From NCBI GenBank assembly GCA_034336665.1, contig JAPFBE010000033.1, forward strand, positions 3,224,001 to 3,288,000: DNA of 64,000 bases, read 5' to 3'. The notes under the pieces were generated by a model. The model saw nothing but the letters and a program-made list of their open reading frames with translations, had not been told where the DNA came from and ran no database searches. The DNA comes from Luscinia megarhynchos. Its lineage: Eukaryota > Chordata > Aves > Passeriformes > Turdidae. The position numbers and the translations under genes were made by a program. Below are positions 53,938 through 63,598 of the stretch, piece after piece. Each line of letters begins with the position of its first letter. The stretch's first letter is position 1.

Positions 53938-54396
53938 TGTTCTGGTTTTGGACAAATTTACGGGAGATATCTCGCAAAGGAGTCCCCCTAGGAAAATAAA
54001 CCTCCAGAACTCCCTCTCCTTTCTACCGGGTTCAGGAAGGACTTTCTTCCGAGGGAAAAAAAAAGTGGAAAAAACTTGTTTATTTTAACAAACACTTCCC
54101 AGCACCAGGAAAGAACAATCCCCAGATGACACAAAATGGTTTCACCAACGTGAGCGAGGATGGACGAGCTCGGTCAGTCCCTGCTGGGAAGGGTGCAAAG
54201 CTTCTTTGGCAGGCTTCCAGAGGCAGTCTCTGATGTTCAGATCCCTTCGTCCAGAGCCGGTGCAGATCTTTGGGATGAGGGGAAGAAGGGAGAGAGAAAG
54301 AGGGAGCGGCGGGGGGCAGGAGAACCTGGGGCAAAAGCTAGGGGAAGAAGCAGCAGCCAAAGCGGCAAAAGCAGCAGCAAAAGCAGCAGCAGCAGG

Positions 54397-54428
<32 letters not shown>

Positions 54429-54553
54429 CCAGCAGCAGCCCAGCAGCCGGGGGCCCGCCGGGGCGGGGGAGGAACGGCCATGGCGGCAGCAGCTCCGTGC
54501 AGACAGAGCGGGGGGGGCAGGTAGAGGAGTAGTCATAACACTGACCCAGGACA
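53938..54553 (-). repeat. 3' LTR of ERVL-1 (616 bp) with CAG/CTG repeats
   Basis: The plus strand starts TGTTCTGG and ends CCCAGGACA. It holds a GCA-rich tract at about 54345-54440. It is longer than the other LTR mainly because of that tract. Confidence 0.88.
54345..54440. repeat. GCA/TGC trinucleotide tract in LTR
   Basis: Interrupted (GCA)n with AAA-GCA units, longest pure run near 54401-54425. A shorter homologous tract lies at about 59522-59600. Confidence 0.85.
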
Positions 54554-54719
54554 TTCCACCCCTTATCCCACATCGTGAACACACACGATTGGGATATATA
54601 CACCACTATACAATGTAAAAGCTTTCATCTACTTGCTCAAACTTTTAACACTTACACGTTTCCTCTCATTTTACTTACTCAGGCCTTCAACATTTACGTT
54701 ATTCCTTCTGTCTTACCCC

Positions 54720-55609
54720 ACAATTAGATCTCCCTGAGGTACACATCGTGTTGTTCCATCTTTCTGCATTACCCACCACGTACATCCTGGTCTTTGAGCA
54801 AAGACAATCCCACGAATGGGTTTGCCTGTACTCGAGGCAGGATTAACCCATACTGCCTTTCCTAACAAACCTTTAACTTGGGCCACTGGGACTTTATCTT
54901 CATTTACTGTATTAAGGGAGTCAGACTGGGCAGGACCTGCTCGGTTGATGGAACCTCTGGTGTTAACTAATCAAGTAGCCTTTGCTAGATATTGTTCTCA
55001 GTTTTTAAAAGACCCCCCACCCAATGCTTTTAAGGTGGTCTTTACCAATCCATTGTACCTCTCCACTTTACCCGCAGCTGGTGCATGGTAAGGGATGTGG
55101 TACACCCACTCAATACCGTGTTCCCTAGCCCAGGTGTTGATGAGGTTATTTTTAAAATGAGTCCCATTGTCTGACTTAATCCTCTCAGGGGTACCATGCC
55201 TCTAAAGGACCTGCTTTTCCAGGCCCAAGATGGTGTTGCGGGCAGTAGCATGGGACACAGGGTAGGTCTCCAACCAGCCGGTGGTGGCTTCCACCATGGT
55301 CAGCACATAACGTTTACTCTGGCGAGTCTGAGGCAGTGTGATGTAATCAATCTGCCAAGCCTCCCCGTACTTGTACTTGGACCAACGTCCGCCATACCAG
55401 AGGGGCTTCACTCGCTTGGCCTGCTTGATGGCAGCGCAGGTGTCACAGTCATGGATAACTTGTGTTATGCTGTCCATGGTTAGATCCACCCCTCGGTCTC
55501 GTGCCCACTTATAGGTGGCGTCTCTACCCTGGTGGCCTGAGGCATCATGGGCCCATCGTGCTAGGAACAACTCTCCTTTGTGCTCCCAGTTAAGATCTAT
55601 CTTAGACAC
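54720..55609 (-). pseudogene. pol: Integrase with one nonsense codon (ERVL-1)
   Basis: Residues show the zinc site (H-D-A-S-G-H and C-D-T-C), catalytic Asp in Q-I-D-Y-I-T, then a TAG at 55199-55201. The same frame continues with Asp in S-D-N-G-T-H-F and Glu in G-K-V-E-R-Y-N-G, and then a C-terminal domain with W-V-M-Q-K-D-G. All three catalytic residues are visible. Confidence 0.82.
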
Positions 55610-56098
55610 CCTTATCTTTGCAGCCTGATTTACCTGCTGATTGTTTTGCTGCTCTTCATTGGCTCTACTTCTGGGGACATGGGCATCTACATGGCGAACT
55701 TTTACAGGTAGTTTCTCTAATCGAGTAGCGATGTTTTTCCATTCTTCAGCAGCCCAAATTGGTTTTCCTCTGCGCTGCCAGTTCGCCTCTTTTCATTTCT
55801 TCAACCATCCCCACAGAGCATTGGCCACCATCTAGGAATCAGTGTACACATAGAGTTTCGGCCATTTCTCTCTTTCTGCAACGTTTAGGGCCAGTTGAAT
55901 AGCTTTAAGTTCAGCAAGCTGACTTGATCCGCCCTCTCCTTCAGTGGCCTCTGCGACCCGTCGTGTCGGGCTCCATACAGCTGCTTTCCACCTTCGGTTT
56001 ATCCCTACGATGCGACAGGAACGGTTGGTGAATAGAGCGCAACGTGCTTCCTCTGCCGGCAGCTGGCTGTATGGTGGAGCTTCTTCAGCCCGGGTCAC
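55610..56098 (-). pseudogene. pol: RNase H with nonsense codons (ERVL-1)
   Basis: The piece 55832-56098 has the Glu site (A-E-L-K-A-I-Q-L-A) and Y-T-D-S. A TAG follows, and the His-containing end (H-V-D-A-H-V) is in the next piece, continuous with integrase. Confidence 0.78.
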
Positions 56099-56425
56099 TG
56101 GTTCTTCTTCCTCATCCGTGACACTGCATCTTTTACCTTCTGGCCAGTTTGTAATTATTTCTAAAATCCCGGGAAGATTGAGTTTTTCAATCCGGGCGCG
56201 CTGAGTGATGAGGGCAATCCACTTGCTTCATGTGGCACTGGTGGCATGGTGGGTGGAGGGAACCTTTCCGCTGAACATCCACCCAAGCACTGGCAGTCGG
56301 GGTGCCAAGAGGAGCTGAGCTTCTGTGCCGATCACTTCTGAAGCAGCTTAGACTCCCGCATAGGCGGCCAAGATTTTTTTCTCTGTTGGGGTAGAGTTGC
56401 CTTCCGATCCTCTCTAACTTCTGCT

Positions 56426-57420
56426 TCAAAATCCTAGGTGTCGGCCTCGGGTCTCACCAGGCACCTTCTGCCAAAGGCTCCAAGACAAACCGTGGTTCCC
56501 GGCTGCAGAATAGAGCACATTTTTCACATTTGGCCCCGTCCTAACTGGGCCAAGAGCTCCTGCATGGGCAATTTCTTGTTTAATCTGGGCGAAGGCTTGC
56601 TGTTGTTCAGGGCTCCAATGGAAATCATTCTTCTTCCGAGTGACCTGGTAAAGAGGGCTCACAATCTGACTGTACTCGGGGATGTGCATTCTCCAAAAGC
56701 CTATAGCACCCAAGAAAGCTTGTGGGTTTTTTTTGTTAGTGGGTGGAGACATAGCTGTGATTTTGTTAATAACATCAGTGGGAATCTGACGTCTTCCATC
56801 TTGCCACTTTACTCCTAGGAACTGGATCTCACGAGCAGGTCCCTTAACTTTACTCTTCTTAATGGCAAAACCGGCTTCCAGGAGGATTTGGATAATTTCC
56901 TCTCCTTTCTCAAACACTTCTTCTGCTGTGTTCCCCCACACAATGATGTCATCGATGTACTGCAGATGTTCTGGAGCCTCACCCTTTTCTAGTGCAGCCT
57001 GGATCATCCCATGGCAGATGGTGGGGCTGTGTTTCCACCCCTGGGGCAGTCGGTTTCAGGTGTACTGCACGCCCCTCCAGGTGAAAGCAAACTGAGGCCT
57101 GCACTTTGCAGCCAAAGGAATGGTGAAAAACGCATTGGCAATGTCAATGGTGGCATACCACCTTGCTGCCTTGGACTTCAGCTCGTACTGGAGTTCCAGC
57201 ATGTCCGGCACGGCAGCGCTCAGTGGTGGGGTGACTTCATTCAATGCGCGGTAGTCCACAGTCAGTCTTCATTCTCCGTCAGGCTTGCGCACAGGCCAGA
57301 TGGGGCTGTTGAAGGGTGAGTGGGTTTTGCTAACCACTCCTTGGCTCTCCAGCTCCCGGATCATCTTATGGATAGGGAACACAGCATCTCGAGTTGTCCT
57401 ATATTGCCGGCGATGTACTA
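56426..57420 (-). pseudogene. pol: Reverse transcriptase, nonsense codons only (ERVL-1)
   Basis: 57056-57259 gives the RT fingers (V-D-Y-R-A-L-N-E-V, Q-F-A-F-T-W). A TGA at 57053-57055 follows. 56426-57007 gives the palm with Y-I-D-D (56948-56959) and thumb/connection (F-L-G-A-I-G-F-W-R). The frame is shared. RT starts right after gag with no protease between. Confidence 0.85.
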
Positions 57421-58392
57421 CTGAAGTGGCAATTGGTTTTCCTCTATCTTGTCCTCTAAGTTCTGCAAGCGTGTTTCCACGGCTGCGATTCTGGCATGTG
57501 TTGGGCCATGCACAGCATCCGCATAGGCTCGAAGCTTCTTAGCCATATCAAGAACTGTCTCATGTACTTTTTCTCGCTTCAGTATTGCTAAGGCAGAGGC
57601 GTATTCAGATGGCCCGAGTCTCACAAGTTTTCTCCACATCACCGGTGTGCATGGGACCAGGTCCAGATTCCTAGTTGTTACATCCTCTGAAAAAATGATC
57701 TCCGCCACTGCCATTTCCCTTAGTCGTTGGATTCCTTGCTTCATAGTTTTCCATCGGGTTTGTTGCATATATAGGTCATCGGCACACAGATATCTTTGTG
57801 CCACACTGTCTAGGACCTGTGCCCAGAGGCTTTGAGGGTTAGCTTCCCTCATCATTCCCTGATCGATGACAGGATCATGTGATAGGGATCCCAGGTGTCT
57901 CGCTTCAGTGCCATCCAGGATGGTAGCCTCGCCTGCCGCATCCCAAAGCCGGACCAGCCAACTAATTATGGACTCATCGGGTCTTCTCGTATAATCCTTC
58001 CTCAGACTACGAAGATCCTTTAGGGACAGGGACTCATTATTAGTCTCTGATCTCACACTAGTTGTTTTTACTCTTGATTTTATATCAGGAGGCATTGAGG
58101 GTCCTTCTCCTGCATCCTCAACATCATCATCTACAAGCTGATCGGTCTTCTTTGTGCACTTTCCACTTCTGGTGCTAGTAGCCACGGCCATTGGTTGAAG
58201 CTTATTATCTAATTTCGCCCCTGTCCTCAAGTCTGGAGTGTTTACTACATCCTGAGTCACTGGGATGGTAACTATTCTATCTCCGTGTTCCCTGTCTGCT
58301 GTCTGTGGTCCTAGACTATTTAACAGGTTGCGATAAGCATACGCCAGGGCCCAGCTTACTGCAGTGATTTTTTTTTTCCTTAGGGTTATCAT
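57418..58392 (-). pseudogene. gag: Gag, main part (ERVL-1)
   Basis: 324 codons open. It includes an acidic linker (D-D-D-V-E-D-A-G-E-G) and a helical capsid-like region with R-R-P-D-E-S-I-I-S-W-L-V-R-L and a Y-L-C-A-D-D block, and ends in a coiled-coil-like segment. No zinc knuckle. The frame is joined to the N-terminal part by a one-base change in an A-run at about 58375. ERVL-2 shows the same region from 63600 onward. Confidence 0.75.
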
Positions 58393-58885
58393 GGCACTTC
58401 TCTTTCAAATATTTTACCACCTCAGCTGGGTTTTGAATTTTCTCCTGTGGAAAGTCCCAAACTATAGGACCAGAAAATTCCTTTAACATTTGGCCTAGGT
58501 CCTGCCATTTTCCACACCATTCAGGACTCTTCACATTTTGCTTTGCTCCTAAATCAGGAGTTACACCAGCCCCTCTAGAAATCTCAGCTCTCATTTAATA
58601 TAAACTGTAAACAGTGTATAAAAAGCTTACTAAATTAAACATCAGAAAGATAATCTCTTTAGTGTTCAGGGAAACTTGCACATTTTCTAATAAAGATGTA
58701 AAAAATTCAGAGGAGACAAAGGAAAGCAAAGGCTGAAAAGCCTCCTCCCCCTCTTCTTTTCTAACAAACTGAGTGCATATCCATAACCAGGATTCAGAAG
58801 ATATCCCTGGAACCGATTCCAGCATCTTTATAAACCTCTTACAAGCCATCACAACCAAGCCCAGTCCGATAAATATTTTGGTCAT
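58316..58885 (-). pseudogene. gag: Gag N-terminal region with hydrophobic segments (ERVL-1)
   Basis: The first ATG at 58885 opens 96 codons to a TAA at 58595-58597. The same frame goes on from an ATG at 58594 for about 70 codons before the frameshift. It starts M-T-K-I-F-I-G-L-G-L-V-V and has a second hydrophobic stretch (I-I-F-L-M-F-N-L-V-S-F-L). ERVL-2 has Lys in place of the TAA. Two hydrophobic segments are unusual for the N terminus of a retroviral Gag. Confidence 0.7.
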
Positions 58886-59091
58886 TATCCCTCTAGTATA
58901 AAAACTACAAATAAGGGACAGTGCTGGAGCTATTTCCGGATAGGAAAATAACCCCAGAGACTAGAGAGGTATTAAAACCTCAAAAAACCCTAGTATTCAA
59001 AACCACATACCAGCTTCCATCCCAAAAAACATTTTAAATTTATACCAATACACAGTTACAAGGTAATAAAGTTTTTTCCACTTCCTCGTGC
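58886..59091 (-). other. ERVL-1 leader
   Basis: About 200 nt between primer site and first gag ATG, homologous to 62957-63160 in ERVL-2. Confidence 0.7.
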
Positions 59092-59109
59092 CACTAACGT
59101 TGGGCGCCA
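59092..59109 (-). other. Primer binding site, tRNA-Lys-like (ERVL-1)
   Basis: The minus strand reads TGGCGCCCAACGTTAGTG, 14 of 18 bases as in the tRNA-Lys primer site. The copy in ERVL-2 matches 17 of 18. Confidence 0.78.
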
Positions 59110-59114
59110 AGATT

Positions 59115-59696
59115 TGTCCTGGTTTTGGACAAATTTACGGGAGATATCTCGCAAAGGAGTCCCCCTAGGAAAATAAACCCCCAGAACTCCTTCCCCCTCC
59201 CACTACCGGGTTCGGGAAGAACTTCCTCCGAGGGAAAAAAGTGGAAAAAACTTGTTTATTTTAACAAAACACTTCCCAACACTAGGAAAGAACAATTCCC
59301 AGATGACACAAAACGTTTTCACCAAGGTGAGCGAGGATGGACGAGCTCGGTCAGTCCCTGCTGGGAAGGGTGAAAAGCTTTTGTGGCAGGCTTTCAGACG
59401 CAGTCTCTGATGTTCAGATCCCTCCGTCCGGAGCCGGTGCAGATCTTCGGGATGAGGGGAAGAAGGGAGAGAGAAAGAGGGAGCAGCGGGGGGCAGGAGA
59501 AGCTGGGGCAAAAGCTAGGGGAAAAAAGCGGCAGCCAAAGCAGCAAAAGCAGCAGCAAAAGCAGCAGCAGCAGCCAAAGCAGCAGGCAGCAGCAGCCCAG
59601 CAGCCGGGCCCGCCGGGGCGGGGGAGGCGGCAGCAGCTCCGTGCAGACAGAGCGGGGGGGCAGGTAGAGGAGTAGTCATAACACTGACCCAGGACA
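59115..59696 (-). repeat. 5' LTR of ERVL-1 (582 bp)
   Basis: The plus strand starts TGTCCTGGTTTTGGAC and ends CCCAGGACA. It has the same architecture as 53938-54553 with a shorter GCA tract. AATAAA (minus) lies near 59255-59260. Confidence 0.9.
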
Positions 59697-59779
59697 CTCA
59701 CTCAGGGACTTGTTTACTTCTAGGCTGGTTGAGTTCGGGCTGCAGCTTTAGGCTAGCTGAAATGTGACAACCATCTCTC

Positions 59780-60030
59780 TTTCTGTACTATCACACAACA
59801 TCTCTAACATAATATCTGTATCCTTCCAGTCTGAATCATGGGTTTTAATCATAATTTCAAAAGTTTTTGCCATTCTGTCTGGGTCATCTCAGTAGGTGCT
59901 AGCCATTGACTTCCAATTATTAAGGTCTGTTATTGAAAATAGAACTTCTGTTGTGATTGGGCCATCTATACCTACCCCCTGATGGAGGGGAGCTACTGTC
60001 ACATGTCTGTGTTTAGCTCTAGTTCTCCTT
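59780..60030 (-). pseudogene. gag: Class I gag (capsid N-terminal) fragment
   Basis: The minus strand gives F-S-I-T-D-L-N-N-W-K and A-K-T-F-E-I-M-I-K-T, then D-W-K-D and L-C-D-S-T-E, landmarks of gamma-type capsid. It has one stop and no other parts of the element nearby. Confidence 0.6.
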
Positions 60031-60129
60031 GCAATCAGACTATAACCCCCTGCTCCTTGATATATCTTCTCTATCTTATCTGCTCCTCAATAATTCCTCA
60101 CCACCCTCTCTCTCTTCTCTTCTAGACGT

Positions 60130-60320
60130 GTATTGGATTTGCACTGCCTGGTGTTTGGTAGTGTTGGGAGCGCCACAGAGGTGGCTTCTGTGATAAGCTA
60201 CTAGAAACTTCCACCATGTCTGGTAGAGCCAATCCCTGATGGCTCCAAAGATGAATGTGCTGCTGGCCAAGGCTGAGACATTTAGAAATGGTGGCAATTC
60301 CTCTGTAATAATGTCTTGGC
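60130..60320 (+). repeat. Family A LTR, 5' fragment, sense orientation
   Basis: It matches the reverse complement of the last 170 bp of 12209-13606 (GCCACAGAGGTGGCTTCTGTG and CTTCCACCATGT blocks). Confidence 0.65.
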
Positions 60321-60585
60321 ATGATTTTATGATGATACTCTATTCCTGATCATCTGCTTTATGCCCAGAAATGGTTGCTGTAACTTTAGAGTGGGTCCAG
60401 GGGAGCAGTGGGAACTTTGGGGCTCTTGCACGGGCTTTGTTCAAAGATTCACTCCAGGGCATGCTTGGATGTGGCACAGACCAGACATTATTTTGTTGCT
60501 TAGCTAGCTTGGCTTTTTTGTTAGCTTAAGCAAGAAATTTTCCCTTTTCCCTGGCCTGGAGACTGCAGCAGCAATCCTTCAGCAG

Positions 60586-60609
60586 CTTTTTTTTTTTTTT
60601 TTTTTTTTT
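60586..60609. repeat. Poly(T) run
   Basis: About 23 T in a row; a homopolymer in an otherwise unassigned LTR-like region. Confidence 0.85.
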
Positions 60610-61200
60610 GAACTCTTTGGCTTGGTTTTCATCCGAGATCAGAAAATCAATGAGAGGGGATTGGCTGGGACTACGGGAACTGCTCAACCTGGCCTGAGAC
60701 CTTGGGAAAAGCTGAACCAACAAGAGAAAGGACACCAAAATCCACCAGCTTAATCTGCTGTGAGGAGGAGACCAATGCCAGAGGTTCAACAGGTTTCCAT
60801 CTGTTTTGCCTGAGCTGCTGTGTGAACTTTTTTTTTCCTTCTGTGAGACAAAAAATCTGGACCCATTTTATTCCCCCTGAAACACAGCCGGTCAGTTTGT
60901 TTCTTTCCCTGGCATTTTGGGTTTTTTGTTCTGCTGTGGGTAGGTGTGAGTGTCTGTGTGGGGAAGGGGTAGGATAAGGTTCTGACAGTTCAATATCTAG
61001 CATTTATTCCATTTTTTTCCCCTGCCTTCTGGGCTCTTTGTCAATAAACAGGGTTGGGTTTTTTTCCTTTTTCACTTTCACCAGTGGCATTCATTTTTCT
61101 CACTGGCAGAAAAGGGATTCCTGAAGCCCTTTTTCTTTCAAGGAAACACTCAATCCAGAGCATTTTCTTCTAAACTTGTCTCTAAGCCGAGACAGATAAC
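60610..61200 (+). repeat. Probable ERVL-type LTR, plus orientation
   Basis: AATAAA near 61042, a pyrimidine-rich U5-like end, and an end near GACAGATAACA at 61200. The start and TATA are unclear. Confidence 0.4.
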
Positions 61201-61235
61201 ATATTTAGGAAGAAATCAAAACAGTCGTTGTCGCA

Positions 61236-61330
61236 CAGTTCATCATCTGAGGCTCCTCCCACTGCTCAGGGAGAGGAATTGTTCCCCTGCTGCACTATGG
61301 GGCCTCTCCCACGGGAGACAGTTCTCCCCA
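61236..61330 (-). repeat. Family A LTR fragment, antisense
   Basis: The CTGCTCAGGGAGAGGAATTG and CCCACGGGAGACAGTTCTCC blocks match 12560-12620 and 40200-40265. Confidence 0.6.
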
Positions 61331-61419
61331 TCTTTACATGCCAGTTCCCTCATAATATGTCTCAGCAGCCTGATTATCTGTTCCCCCATCCAACCTGCAA
61401 TCAGGACTGACCATAGGAT

Positions 61420-61536
61420 CCCAAGCTCCATGTCTCTCGTACTGAGGAGCCCAGAACTGGACACAGCACTCCAGATGTGCCTCACCAGGGCTGAGTAGAG
61501 GGGCAGGATCCCCTTCTTTGGTCTGCTGGCAATGCT
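61420..61536. repeat. CR1 LINE fragment
   Basis: The AACTGGACACAGCACTCCAG and CACCAGGGCTGAGTAGAGGG blocks are characteristic of avian CR1. It is cut at 61537 by a family C LTR. Confidence 0.75.
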
Positions 61537-62398
61537 TGTCTTTGTTTGAAAGACAGTTGTCTGCCAAGGAAGTCAGGAACCTCCTTGGAATGGAAAATTT
61601 GACCCCCTTCCATCTGAATTATTATAACTCCAAAATTATGGGGCTTTCAGGCAAAGATATGGGGAAAAGGAATAACAGTTCTTTACTAGTATATATATGT
61701 ATAAAAGGAGAAACAACAACAATGGCAGCAAAAACAAAACCAGAAACCCAGTACTAGCCTTCTCTCGGCTATCAAGCACTTTTCTCTTTGGTGTATTTAT
61801 AATCACAGCCGGAAGTGGCACTGTTGGCCCCCGGCTGGGCAGGGCAGGTGTGATGATTCCACTGCGACTTCAGGGGGTGCTGTGATGTGAGCTCGGCTGT
61901 CTCTCTCATGTGAGTAATGGTGGCAAAGCTGGCGAAAGAGATGGAAAAGGGCTTCCTTTACAACCAGCAGCTGGTCTCAGTGCCCCTCCGGATAGTGAAA
62001 TGAGACATAGTAGAAACCTCAAAAGTAGCAAGCTGGAACCGCAGAGGTGAGAAGACCCTGGAGAGGCAAACAAAATTTATCATAAACTCTGCAGCTCTAG
62101 CAGGATTAGCTAGGTGTCCCGACAGGCAGGAGGTACTGGGTTACAATGTAGCAAAAAAACCCAGAGCAGTGGCAAATAAATGGCGGGGCTGGGCAGCAGC
62201 AGTTGGACTCCCGAACACAGCCAAGAGAGGCTCCCTCAGAGGGGCTCAGGGTCCCAGGTTTTCCCTGAGGCACCCGAGTAGATGGTGAAGGTCCCTTTCC
62301 AGTGAGGTAGGGTGTTAATAAAGTCACACTTCAATGGCAGAGCTGCATTCGCGATTGTCTTGGGGTGACGTCGCAGTGCTCTGTATCCCCAAATCGTT
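61537..62398 (-). repeat. Family C (ERVL-type) LTR, minus copy
   Basis: It starts TGTCTTTGTTTGAAAGAC on the plus strand and matches the reverse complement of 38070-38934. Its right end merges with the ERVL-2 LTR and is approximate. Confidence 0.65.
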
Positions 62399-62933
62399 TG
62401 TGGAGGGTTTTGTCTAGCCCGGCAAGTTCCGCCCCCTGGCTGCTGCTGCTGCTGCTTGCTGCCACTGCTGGTTTGCTGCTTAGCTTGCATGCTTGCATTT
62501 TTCTCCCCCCCGCTGCTTCTGCACTTTTTCTGCCACTTTTGCTTTACTTTTCCTTCCCTTATTAGCTAGGAACACCTGATCCTGGGCGGCCTGAACATCA
62601 AGGAACCCTGGACGCTGCGCCATGGTGACAAGAAATACGCTTTTCGCCCCCCCGCCCCCCCCCCCCCCCCAACAGCATCGGAGACGATCTGAGATTGTAC
62701 ACCTACTCAGAACGGTGACAAATTCTTTAGGCATCCGTGTTTGGTTTTTTTCCTGTGTTGAGGGGTGGTTTTTTTGTGTGTTTGTTGAAATAAACAAGTT
62801 TTTTCCACTTTGTTCCCTCGGAGGAAGTTCTTCCCAAACCCGGTAGTGGGAGGGGGGAGGAGTTCTGGGGGTTTGTTTCCTGGGGGGACTCCTTTGGGAG
62901 ATATCTCCCCTAATTTTCTCCGAAACCAGGACA
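62399..62933 (+). repeat. 5' LTR of ERVL-2
   Basis: It ends CCGAAACCAGGACA at 62933, followed by the primer site. It shares the AATAAACAAGTTTTTTCCAC core (62792-62811) and a CTG-rich tract (62440-62470) with ERVL-1 LTRs but is much diverged upstream. A C-run lies at 62653-62670. The start is approximate. Confidence 0.65.
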
Positions 62934-62938
62934 AATCT

Positions 62939-62956
62939 TGGCGCCCAAAGTGGGGC
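62939..62956 (+). other. Primer binding site, tRNA-Lys (ERVL-2)
   Basis: TGGCGCCCAAAGTGGGGC, one base different from the tRNA-Lys primer site. Confidence 0.88.
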
Positions 62957-63160
62957 ACGAGGAAGTGGAAAAAATATTATTGCTTTGGAACTGTGTATTG
63001 TTATAGATTTATAATGTGTTTTGGGATGAAGGCTGGTATGTGGTTTTGGATACTAGGGTTTTTTGAGGTTTTAATACCTCTCTGGTCTCTGGGGTTATTT
63101 TCCTATCCGGAAATAGCTCCAGTACCGTCCCTTATTTGTAGTTTTTATACTAGAGGGATA

Positions 63161-63598
63161 ATGACCAAAATATTTATTGGACTGGGCTTGGTTGTGATGG
63201 CTTGTAAGAGGTTTATAAAGATGCTGGAATCGGTTCCAGGGATATCTTCTGGATCCTGGTTATGGCTATGCACTCAGTTTGTTATAGGAGAAGCAGGGGA
63301 GGAGGTTTTTCAGCCTTTGCTTTCCTTTGTCTCCTCTGATTTTTTTACATCTTTATTAGAAAATGTACAGGTTTCCCTGAATACTAAAGAGATTATCTTT
63401 CTGATGTTTAATTTAGTAAGCTTTTTATACACTGTTTACAGTTTATATAAAATGAGGGCTGAGATTTCTAGAGGGACTGGTGTAACTCCTGATTTAGGAG
63501 CAAAGCAAAATGTGAAGAGTCCTGAATGGTGTGGGAAATGGCAGGACCTGGGCCAAATGTTTAAGGAATTTTCTGATCCTATAGTTTGGGACTTTTGA
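63161..63598 (+). pseudogene. gag: Gag N-terminal region with two hydrophobic segments (ERVL-2)
   Basis: The ATG at 63161 opens 145 codons to a TGA at 63596-63598. It starts M-T-K-I-F-I-G-L-G-L-V-V-M-A-C, with a second hydrophobic segment (I-I-F-L-M-F-N-L-V-S-F-L-Y-T-V-Y) around residues 74-92. It then has a soluble part with S-P-E-W-C-G-K-W. At the position where ERVL-1 has a stop after S-L-Y, this copy has Lys, so the two halves form one frame. The open frame upstream of the ATG is only leader and LTR. Confidence 0.75.

Larger units (their letters stand above)
53938..59696 (-). mobile_element. ERVL-1: class III ERV, internally deleted, no env
   Basis: Two LTRs in minus orientation (53938-54553 and 59115-59696) enclose a tRNA-Lys-type primer site, gag, RT, RNase H and integrase. 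Protease and the gag end are deleted, and no env is seen, as usual for ERVL. The flanks (TTATA on the left, CTCAC on the right) do not match, so the ends have been rearranged. Confidence 0.88.

Noticed and set aside
54160..54618. Gln/Ser/Ala-rich open frames on both strands
   Set aside because: Translations of the GCA tract in the ERVL LTR; the same false frames occur at 59337-59701.
53933..59701. Target duplication for ERVL-1
   Set aside because: The flanks TTATA and CTCAC differ, so no duplication is claimed.
62810..63160. Open frame upstream of the ERVL-2 gag ATG
   Set aside because: It is in phase with gag but covers LTR, primer site and leader, so it is non-coding read-through.
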